From: an uncultured Bacteroidales bacterium
GTDB taxonomy: Bacteria; Bacteroidota; Bacteroidia; Bacteroidales; Bacteroidaceae
Reading direction: 5' to 3'
Assembly (NCBI GenBank): GCA_945836755.1
Contig: CAMAMB010000012.1
Coordinates: 1 to 50,216, forward strand
DNA: 50,216 nt
A program made the translations under genes and the position numbers. Within the stretch, counting starts at the first letter, position 1; every line of letters starts with the position of its first letter. Under the pieces are notes generated by a model. It was not told the origin of the DNA. It searched no databases and saw only the letters and a list, made by a program, of their open reading frames with translations. This document shows, one piece after another, positions 43,892 to 50,216 of the stretch.

Positions 43892-46800
43892 CTACTTCTG
43901 ATGGGCAGCTGCTTGTTGTTGCCGGGCTGCCGCCTTCCGTATGCGGGCTGCCGTCCTCTTCAGCCTCCTCTCCGCGCGTGTTCTTGTGGGACGGAAGAGC
44001 TGTGAGAAGCGCCCGAAGTCGCGCTGCACAGATAGGCCGATGCCTTGCGTGGTAAGGCTGGTGCGTGTAAAGTAACGGTCGGTGGTCTCGCTGTATGCCT
44101 TCAGGCTAATGCCGCCTGAGGGATTGAGGAGGTATCGTATATCGAAGTCGCCAATGAAGTTGCTTTGCGCGGCGTAGGTAGAGGCGTCGCGATAGCCAAA
44201 CTGACCGTTGATGATGAGGCGGTCGTTCAGCAGGCGGCCTTGCAGCAACCCATCCACCTCAAGGTCACTCCATCCCACAGTGCCGGGGGTCACCTGTGTG
44301 CCGAACGACCAATGTGAGCGAGCTCCTAAGGCGTTAGATATGGCGTTGTTGAGTTGTCCCGTGAGCGTGGTACTGAGGAAGGAACGCATGGCCGCTGTAC
44401 TCTGACTGGCCTTACCTTCTGCCTCGCCTGTGTTCTGTTCGATTCCCCCGGCACTGGCATTGTAGAAACGCCCCACACCCAGCAGATAGAGGGCCTGACG
44501 GTTCATGTCTTCCTCTGTGGCTATGAGGTTGAGCACCATTTGCTTCTCTTCCTCACTCACACCTTCGAGGTTTAGGTCGAAACTCACGCGGGGGGCGCTC
44601 ACCCTACCTCCAATGTGTAGTATGGTGCCCACGCGGATACTCTTGTCGGAGAAGCCGGCGCCGTAGCCCAGGTCGGTCAGGTGAACACCCGTGACGGTAT
44701 ACACGGCCTGCATGTTGAGCGTTCCTTCCTGTGGGTCGCCGGTAAAAGACACGCTCGACCCATTTTGTAGGCTGAGGTCGCGGCGTATGATGTCCTGGAC
44801 GCTGAAGCGATAAGTACCTCGCGTGAGGTTGTAAGTGCCATATAGCTCAAAGCCGCCGAGGTTATGATACTCCACCCTGATATTGCCGGAGCCGTAAGCG
44901 GTGAGATTGTCGCCGCTGCGGGCATCCGTTATCACCTTGAATGAGGCCTGAGGAGTGGCTGTTATGAGTAGGTTCATGTGAATGTCGGTGCCGCCGGACG
45001 TCGGTGGCGGGGCGACGGACAGTGAGTGGGCGGTCTTGCCGCCTGTAGTATCGGCCACCACTTCACGCCCACTTCCAATAAGCGGAGGCGTAGCTGCCAC
45101 CGTGGCTTTGTCGCGAAAGCGGAAAGCCGGGTTGTCTGCAGTGGGCCCTGCACCGGTCTCACTCATTTTGTAGACGAAGGTGGTGCCGGGAGCAGTGGTC
45201 AGATTGATGTCACAGTCCAAGCGACCGGGCCGTCCGCTGACGTGCACTTTTCCTGTGCCGTATGCCGTGCTGTAGAAGGGTAGGTCCGGTTCGTCGGGAC
45301 GGTTATAGCAGAGAAGGCGGTCGGCTTGTATATTGAAGTCGTAGCGTAGATTTTTGAGATGGGTATGGTACAGCGAGCCGTTGACCGTTCCCCTCCCCTT
45401 GGCACCATCGCTGAGGGCCACTTTCTCAAAGCGGAATTCGCCGGGACGCATGGTCATAATGCCTCTCCGTAGGGTATAACCCACGCCGGTAATGGGCAAT
45501 GTGCCTATGGCCGTGAACGAAACTTTGCCGGCGAGGTCAAGCGATTTGAAGCCGCCATAGAGCGTCACCGGCCCCGTGGCACGTCCACCGAAGTGGGTAA
45601 AGATGCCATCCACATAGCGATTGAGGAAGAGCAAGTCGGTCTCGTGGGTTGTCATATCGAGACGGAGTGCCTTCTCTCTGATACCTACATAGCCCTTGAC
45701 GGTAGTTCGGGAGGTGTCTTTACCATAGGGATAACTCATGTCGGCGTCAAGGAGCAAGCGGCCCTTATCATTCTGCCAGCGGGCTGCAATGTCGGTCTTT
45801 CCCATAGCACAGTCGTTAAACCAGAACTGCGGAAGAGTGAGACGACATACCACTTCCGGTTCTGTAGGTTTACCTTTGAGCACAGCCCGACCTGAAGCAA
45901 ATCCCGCAAACGATACATCGTCAAAGCCCACAAGGTCGAGGATATAGGCCACATCAAGGTCGGAGAGCTGGGCCACGAGGGAATCATTGGCTTCCGGCGT
46001 GAGTCTGCCTCTCAGTCGCAGGCTGTGATGGCCGGAAGCTATGCCCACATCGCCCAACGTAAGGCTACCTTGGTTGAATGCAAGGAAAGCAGGCGACACT
46101 TGCCATAAGCTGTCGGCCAGATAGAACTCGGTGGGATGGATATAGAGGTGGGCCGAAGCCTCGGGCAGTGAGGTCATCGGTTCGTCGAAGCGAAGGGTCG
46201 CAAAAAGGCTTCCGTCGTATCTCGGGCCGCTTCTTTCTGCCTCGCGCCACGACAGCCGCACAGGCAGTTCGCCATTCTCGGTGCGTGCGTCGGCTTCGAT
46301 GCGGTAGGGCTTGCCGGCCATCTCTTTCACAGTCTGTAGCAGGAGGCTGTAATCGGTGCCTGCACCTTCCACATAGAGTGAGGTGCGGCCTAAGGTGGCT
46401 GCATCGCCAAGATGAAGGCTGTCTGTGCCCACTGTAAGGTAGGAACGGTCGGTGGGGCTGCCTCCCAGATGCAACAGGACGTCGGCTCCGTTGGGCACGA
46501 AGCCTGTCGCGCTTCCCACAAGCTGCGTAAAGAGATGGGTGTCGCGCAGGTGGAGACGGGCGTGCAGCAGCGGAGGCTCACTTCCGGCAGTGTCAGCATT
46601 GCGGCCGGGGTTGGCTCTTCTGTCAGACGCTGCGAGGGCATCTTTTCCGACCGTCAAGGGCCGGTTCACGTCAAGGGCATCATCCGTTGCAGGCAGCGAC
46701 GCTGGTGTCCCTCCCTTCTCTTGAAGGTGTAGCATGGGGGCAAGGGCCGGCAGAGCAGTGATGGCCATCGAGCGTAGTTGACGGTCAAGAGTTGCAAGGT

Positions 46801-48733
46801 CGAAGAGACCGGTGGCATCGACGTCGAGCAAGTCGCTCCGCACGCGAAGGTCTGACTGCCCTTCACGCTCGAGCTGGGGTTGCAGACTAACATCGAAGCG
46901 GTCCAGATGGAAAGGCGTCTTGCCCTCTGCCGCGATGTGGAGGTCGGTGAGGCCTATCTCGGCCTGCAACTGCTGCAAGGGCCCGTCGCAGTGATGCAAC
47001 ACGGCATGCAGACTGCCGCTATATTCATAGCCGGGAAGCGACGCTGCGGCATTGCCGGCAGAGGGCAGCAGACGACTCGGACAGAGGCGGTCTATCCTAC
47101 CGTCGAGGCTGATGGCTGCAGGTCGTCCCTGCGCCAGGCTGAGCCGAGCCGAAAGTTGGGCGGCGAGCGAGGGGGCTGCTGAATGGAAGTGCAAGTCGGC
47201 GTCGCCTTCTTTTAACGCAGCAAGTAAGGCTGCCGGCGTCGCATCCTGTCCGGGCCAGCGATAGTCGGCATCGAGACTGAGGGGTAAGGCCTCCCACGGC
47301 TGACCGTTCAGCCGGGCGTTGTCCACCTGCAGGTGAATCCGGGCTGTAGCTTCTCCCCTCTCCGGCAGGCGAGCATGGAGACGGGCCGTAGCCTGTATGT
47401 CTGACGGCAGTGAAGGCCGGGCCAGCAAAGCGGCGGGCGAGAGCTGCGACAGCGTGGTGGTGGCCGTGAGCTGTTGCTTGGCATAGTCTGCCAGCAGGTC
47501 GACATCGCCCACCGCAGTGGCCAACTGCATCTTCAGGTGAGCGTTCGAGGCTGCAGCGTCATAGCCTACACTGGCTGCCAGCTCTACTCGCCCCAGCCTA
47601 TGCAGACTGCAGAGGAGACTGCTGTCGGCAAGCGTCTCGGGGCATAAGGCACTGAGGCGTGGGCCTGAAGCATCTATCTGTAAGCGGTCTATGGCGACAG
47701 CCGACAACTTTCCGCCACCCACATTTATCATCGCCGTGGGTGCACGCAGTGTCAGCGCGTCGTCCGACACACCGGCCTGCACATCACGTAGCAGCAGGCG
47801 ACCGCCACGATAGCGGAAACCGGAGCGCCAAACGAGCGACGGCAGACTCGCTACCGTCGGGTCGCTCAAAGCGGGTACGAAGGTGAAGTCTGCGGGCACA
47901 AATCGGGCTACCACCTCGGCCTCGTCGCTCTCGAGCCCTGCCACCACTCTACGCCAATCGCCATCAGCTGTGGGATAACGCAGATGAAGGCGGGGCATCC
48001 GCAGCACGCTATTACCTAACTGTAGCGACAACCCCTGCAGAAGGCTCTCCGTACGCCCTACTGTCCACACAAAGGCCAAGTGGCGTAGGTGGAGACCGCT
48101 TTTCTCTGCCAGGCTGAGATGGCGCAGACGCACCGAGAGGCTGTCGGGCTGCAAGTGGCGCAGACTGACATGGGCATCTATCTGGCTGAAAGCGAGGTGG
48201 CTGGGATCAAGACCGGCCTTGATAGGTGCTTGGTAGCGTTCATCGTAGCTCACCTGTATGCGCCTTAGGTTGAGCGACCCTATACGCAGGTTCAGGGGCT
48301 TCGACGCGGTGTCATCATCGCTCTTGAGAGCATCTATCACAAACTGGTAATTAGCCGGACCGTCAGGCCGTTCCTTATAAAGCCTTACCTCGGCATCGAG
48401 CATGGAGAACGTGCGCACCACGAGCTGCTCAGCTGCCAGCGACCGCAGTTGTACCTTGCCTGTGAGCAGACCGGCCGATAGCATCACCTCACCGCGGCGG
48501 TCCTTGATGATGACATCGCGCAACAGCACGCGGTTCCAGAGGCCGAGTTCCACATCGCCTATCGCCACCTCCGTACCGAGCACATCGGCCAGGGCGGCAG
48601 ACAGTTCGTCAGCCATCCACCGCCTGCATGCGGGTACCTCAGCCACAGCCAGCACGAGCATATACAGGGAGAGGACTGCTGCAGCCATCCACTGTAATGT
48701 CCGTCTGAGACTATGTCGCTTGTGTGAAGCCAA
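43892..48733 (-). CDS. Translocation and assembly module protein TamB-like (AsmA family)
   Basis: A 1613-aa inner-membrane-anchored periplasmic protein. One N-terminal TM helix (MAAAVLSLYMLVLAVAEVPA) is followed by WMADELSAALADVLGTEVAI and GDVELGLWNRVLLRDVIIKD, the AsmA/TamB N-terminal hallmark. The central part is a very long beta-taco repeat region of about 1100 residues. The C-terminal DUF490-type domain contains LNLIATEEDMNRQALYLLGV and ATTLTGQLNNAISNALGARS-like features, then VQRDFGRFSQLF and a basic tail (KRTAARIRKAAARQQQAAA). Role by family: bridging the envelope for outer-membrane protein or lipid transport. No TamA gene is in the window. Lies 114 nt downstream of the secreted low-complexity protein. 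Confidence 0.93.
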   Translation of the reverse strand: MASHKRHSLRRTLQWMAAAVLSLYMLVLAVAEVPACRRWMADELSAALADVLGTEVAIGDVELGLWNRVLLRDVIIKDRRGEVMLSAGLLTGKVQLRSLAAEQLVVRTFSMLDAEVRLYKERPDGPANYQFVIDALKSDDDTASKPLNLRIGSLNLRRIQVSYDERYQAPIKAGLDPSHLAFSQIDAHVSLRHLQPDSLSVRLRHLSLAEKSGLHLRHLAFVWTVGRTESLLQGLSLQLGNSVLRMPRLHLRYPTADGDWRRVVAGLESDEAEVVARFVPADFTFVPALSDPTVASLPSLVWRSGFRYRGGRLLLRDVQAGVSDDALTLRAPTAMINVGGGKLSAVAIDRLQIDASGPRLSALCPETLADSSLLCSLHRLGRVELAASVGYDAAASNAHLKMQLATAVGDVDLLADYAKQQLTATTTLSQLSPAALLARPSLPSDIQATARLHARLPERGEATARIHLQVDNARLNGQPWEALPLSLDADYRWPGQDATPAALLAALKEGDADLHFHSAAPSLAAQLSARLSLAQGRPAAISLDGRIDRLCPSRLLPSAGNAAASLPGYEYSGSLHAVLHHCDGPLQQLQAEIGLTDLHIAAEGKTPFHLDRFDVSLQPQLEREGQSDLRVRSDLLDVDATGLFDLATLDRQLRSMAITALPALAPMLHLQEKGGTPASLPATDDALDVNRPLTVGKDALAASDRRANPGRNADTAGSEPPLLHARLHLRDTHLFTQLVGSATGFVPNGADVLLHLGGSPTDRSYLTVGTDSLHLGDAATLGRTSLYVEGAGTDYSLLLQTVKEMAGKPYRIEADARTENGELPVRLSWREAERSGPRYDGSLFATLRFDEPMTSLPEASAHLYIHPTEFYLADSLWQVSPAFLAFNQGSLTLGDVGIASGHHSLRLRGRLTPEANDSLVAQLSDLDVAYILDLVGFDDVSFAGFASGRAVLKGKPTEPEVVCRLTLPQFWFNDCAMGKTDIAARWQNDKGRLLLDADMSYPYGKDTSRTTVKGYVGIREKALRLDMTTHETDLLFLNRYVDGIFTHFGGRATGPVTLYGGFKSLDLAGKVSFTAIGTLPITGVGYTLRRGIMTMRPGEFRFEKVALSDGAKGRGTVNGSLYHTHLKNLRYDFNIQADRLLCYNRPDEPDLPFYSTAYGTGKVHVSGRPGRLDCDINLTTAPGTTFVYKMSETGAGPTADNPAFRFRDKATVAATPPLIGSGREVVADTTGGKTAHSLSVAPPPTSGGTDIHMNLLITATPQASFKVITDARSGDNLTAYGSGNIRVEYHNLGGFELYGTYNLTRGTYRFSVQDIIRRDLSLQNGSSVSFTGDPQEGTLNMQAVYTVTGVHLTDLGYGAGFSDKSIRVGTILHIGGRVSAPRVSFDLNLEGVSEEEKQMVLNLIATEEDMNRQALYLLGVGRFYNASAGGIEQNTGEAEGKASQSTAAMRSFLSTTLTGQLNNAISNALGARSHWSFGTQVTPGTVGWSDLEVDGLLQGRLLNDRLIINGQFGYRDASTYAAQSNFIGDFDIRYLLNPSGGISLKAYSETTDRYFTRTSLTTQGIGLSVQRDFGRFSQLFRPTRTRAERRLKRTAARIRKAAARQQQAAAHQK

Positions 48734-48847
48734 AATGGGGAGAGTGAGGTTTGATACTTGTATGTGGTGCAGCTTATGCGTAAGCTACAACAAAGTGTCG
48801 CAAGTATTTATAATTTAGACGAATGACAATCAAAATCTGATAGCCGT

Positions 48848-49843
48848 CTATCGTCCGTTCACCTTACGTGGGGCGGCGCTTTCGCGGCGTAGGTTGGCTC
48901 CGCTGCGCGAGGTGCCGGACGTACGGCTTCCGCTTCGGAGTGACGAATTGGACGAGCTACGGCGGGGCATGGACGGCGAGGCTGACGTGGCCGACGAGCC
49001 GCGTCGCAAGCCGGAGCCGGACGAGGTCTTTCTGCCCCCGCCGCGCATGGTCGAGCTGCCGCCACGGCGGTTGCCGCCACTACTGCTGCCGGGACGCGTA
49101 GAAGTGCCACTGCTGCCGGGACGCGAAGTCGAACTGCTTCCGCCGGGACGAGTGGAAGGGCGTCCACCGTCGGGACGTGCTCCACTCGTGCCAGATGCTC
49201 CGCTATGCGGTCGATCTGCCTGCGGGCGGTCAGGCTGGTGTCCACCATGTCCGCCTCCGGCGTCGGGACGCGCTCCACCGTCATGGCGGTGGTCCGGTTT
49301 AGGGGGTCTATGGCCTCCACTGCCATGGTGAGGCCGAGAGTAGCCACGGTCGTAGTATCCGCGCATGCCACCACCTGGACGGAAGTGCATCCCGTAGTAA
49401 GGACTCGGCGCATGACGGCTACGGCAGCGCCACGTGCCGCCCATGTACGAATGGTAAGGACGGGGACGGCCATAATAATAGTAACCCACGCGATAGCGCA
49501 CAGCTACCGGATAATACCAGGCAGAGGCTATCCAGCGTACAGGGCGGAAGAAATAATCGAGCGTGCAATACAGCCCATACTGCCAGTCAAAGAGCACACA
49601 GCGCAAGTCGGCGTCGCGGTAGATCCAGTAGTAGCCGTCAATGTCGGCAGGCCCTCGCAGGGCGAGGAAGTACTCGAGGTTTATTTCATAAGCACGGTCA
49701 TACTGCTCGGGAGTGAGGTCAAGCTCATAGGCCATCTTGTCAGTCAGGAAGTAAGCACGGTCGCGTGCTTCACGATAGTCTAAGGCGAAAGCGCCCGACA
49801 TCAGAAAGATGGAGAAACAGAGGGTCAATAATCTTGCTTTCAT
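48848..49843 (-). CDS. Secreted protein with Ser/Gly/Arg-rich C-terminal region
   Basis: A 331-aa protein. Signal peptide MKARLLTLCFSIFLMSGAFA at 49843. Then a conserved-looking domain with YREARDRAYFLTDKMAYELD and LTPEQYDRAYEINLEYFLAL, continuing through GYYWIYRDADLRCVLFDWQY and a Tyr-rich segment YRVGYYYYGRPRPYHSYMGG. From about residue 170 the sequence is low-complexity: Gly/His/Arg/Pro then Ser/Arg/Thr repeats such as GSSSTSRPGSSGTSTRPGSS and GGNRRGGSSTMRGGGRK. It is positively charged and probably disordered. The frame continues 26 codons upstream but overlaps the promoter, so 49843 is chosen. Function unknown; the N-terminal part resembles helical periplasmic proteins of Bacteroidales. 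Upstream it has tandem 84-bp promoter-bearing repeats. Confidence 0.75.
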   Translation of the reverse strand: MKARLLTLCFSIFLMSGAFALDYREARDRAYFLTDKMAYELDLTPEQYDRAYEINLEYFLALRGPADIDGYYWIYRDADLRCVLFDWQYGLYCTLDYFFRPVRWIASAWYYPVAVRYRVGYYYYGRPRPYHSYMGGTWRCRSRHAPSPYYGMHFRPGGGMRGYYDRGYSRPHHGSGGHRPPKPDHRHDGGARPDAGGGHGGHQPDRPQADRPHSGASGTSGARPDGGRPSTRPGGSSSTSRPGSSGTSTRPGSSSGGNRRGGSSTMRGGGRKTSSGSGLRRGSSATSASPSMPRRSSSNSSLRSGSRTSGTSRSGANLRRESAAPRKVNGR

Positions 49844-49867
49844 CGTCGCTAATACTTTTAACGTGGG

Positions 49868-49875
49868 CAAAGATA
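49868..49875 (-). promoter_or_regulatory. -7 element for the secreted low-complexity protein
   Basis: TATCTTTG on the minus strand, 25 nt from the ATG. The nearest CAAAA on the plus strand (49900) would give a 24-nt spacing, longer than usual. Two further copies of the element exist upstream in the tandem repeats but read TATCTTTA. Confidence 0.5.
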
Positions 49876-50095
49876 GTGCAAGGCGAAGGCATAGCGAGGC
49901 AAAAGACAAAGTTTTTTGCACTCCCTGTGCTGAGCCGCAGCCTATCTACTCTAAAGATAGTGCAAGGTGAAGGCATAGCGAAGCAAAAGACAAAGTTTTT
50001 TGCGCTCGCTGTGCTGAGCCGCAGACAATCTACTCTAAAGATAGTGCAAGGCGAAGGCATAGCGAGGCTTAAGATAATGCTTTTTGCACGAGCCA
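49869..50095. repeat. 84-bp tandem repeat (2.7 copies) upstream of secreted protein gene
   Basis: Copies begin at 49869, 49953 and 50037 (period 84). Each starts AAAGATAGTGCAAGGCGAAG or a one-base variant, and contains GTTTTTTGC (the third copy is diverged there) and, in the first two, GCTGAGCCGCAG. Each copy embeds a TATCTTT(G/A) -7-like box on the minus strand, so the repeat duplicates a promoter region. The third copy is partial and diverged at its right end. The plus-strand frame through the repeat encodes a repeated peptide but is probably not a gene. Confidence 0.9.
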
Positions 50096-50152
50096 TGTCA
50101 CGCCACGCTGAAAGCACCGCCCCAAGGTGAGCGGCAAAAACGCCGGGACTAT

Positions 50153-50216
50153 ATATACATGTAGTTTTTCCTACATGTACATCTAGTTTTTCCTACATGT
50201 ACATCTAGTTTTTCCT
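50153..50216. repeat. 22-bp tandem repeat array, family A (right edge)
   Basis: Three units, 50153, 50175 and 50197, the last truncated to 20 bp by the window end. The first is slightly divergent (ATATACATGTAG) and the others match the left-edge consensus (ATGTACATCTAG, T-run, CCT). Orientation is the same as the left edge. The true array length is unknown. Confidence 0.95.

Noticed and set aside
49765-50130. 121-codon plus-strand frame with a repeated 28-residue peptide
   Set aside because: It is the translation of the 84-bp repeat (84 bp = 28 codons keeps the frame open) and overlaps the start of a better supported minus-strand gene.

Overview
The window looks like a chromosomal segment of a Bacteroidales bacterium, most likely Prevotellaceae-like. 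Evidence: genes have no Shine-Dalgarno sequences; several promoters match the Bacteroidetes pattern (TTG about 19-20 nt upstream of TAnnTTTG); three secreted proteins end in short C-terminal domains of the type IX secretion (T9SS) sorting type; and lineage-typical families are present (DUF4494, DUF5715, EFR1 ferredoxin, Fib_succ_major/FISUMP remnant, subtilase with choice-of-anchor-D repeats, TamB of about 1600 aa). I cannot fix genus or species from the sequence alone.

Layout. 1-5.05 kb: a 22-bp repeat array at the left edge, a GNAT acetyltransferase (+), then a minus-strand cluster of a small secreted protein, ECF sigma factor, membrane anti-sigma-like protein, Spy-like periplasmic protein and a Pif1/RecD-like helicase with HRDC domain. 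5.05-7.3 kb (+): a possible structured RNA, dapA, and a ROK sugar kinase. 7.5-10.4 kb (-): ispE, EFR1 flavodoxin-ferredoxin, DUF4494, YggS. 10.4-11.1 kb: a long intergenic region with divergent promoters and a palindromic 22-bp array. 11.1-12.5 kb: HtrA/DegP protease. 12.6-16.7 kb (-): miaA, a lipid kinase and a large secreted CHB_HEX_C protein. 16.75-17.08 kb: a short heptad-repeat ORF. 17.1-18.1 kb: gapA (-). 18.4-20.5 kb: mscL and guaA (+). 20.5-21.05 kb: a second palindromic 22-bp array. 21.05-26.6 kb (+): PBP1A, DUF5715 (M15-like), PhoH, purC. 26.9-30.5 kb (-): TPR-like hypothetical, a candidate small RNA (+), histidine kinase, engB. 30.9-33.9 kb (+): recR, four-TM protein, glycosyltransferase 2, GNAT. 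33.95-34.17 kb: tRNA-Asp, tRNA-Cys and a terminator. 34.5-35.0 kb: a FISUMP-family pseudogene. 35.25-35.47 kb: a ten-unit 22-bp array. 35.7-43.5 kb (-): a 2592-aa secreted subtilase. 43.9-49.8 kb (-): TamB and a secreted low-complexity protein, whose upstream region carries 2.7 copies of an 84-bp repeat. 50.15-50.22 kb: the 22-bp repeat again at the right edge.

Most of the protein-coding content is housekeeping and envelope biology: peptidoglycan synthesis (PBP1A, DapA for diaminopimelate), envelope quality control (sigma/anti-sigma/Spy, HtrA), outer-membrane biogenesis (TamB), osmotic release (MscL) and T9SS-type surface proteins. The most unusual content is in the intergenic DNA. Five arrays have an exact 22-bp period but fall into three unrelated sequence families; two of them share a five-unit (110-bp) layout whose outer units are inverted copies of each other. 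In addition there is a promoter-bounded, terminator-bounded candidate sRNA, a structured leader in front of the giant protease, a 21-bp-period heptad micro-ORF, and tandem 84-bp promoter-bearing repeats.
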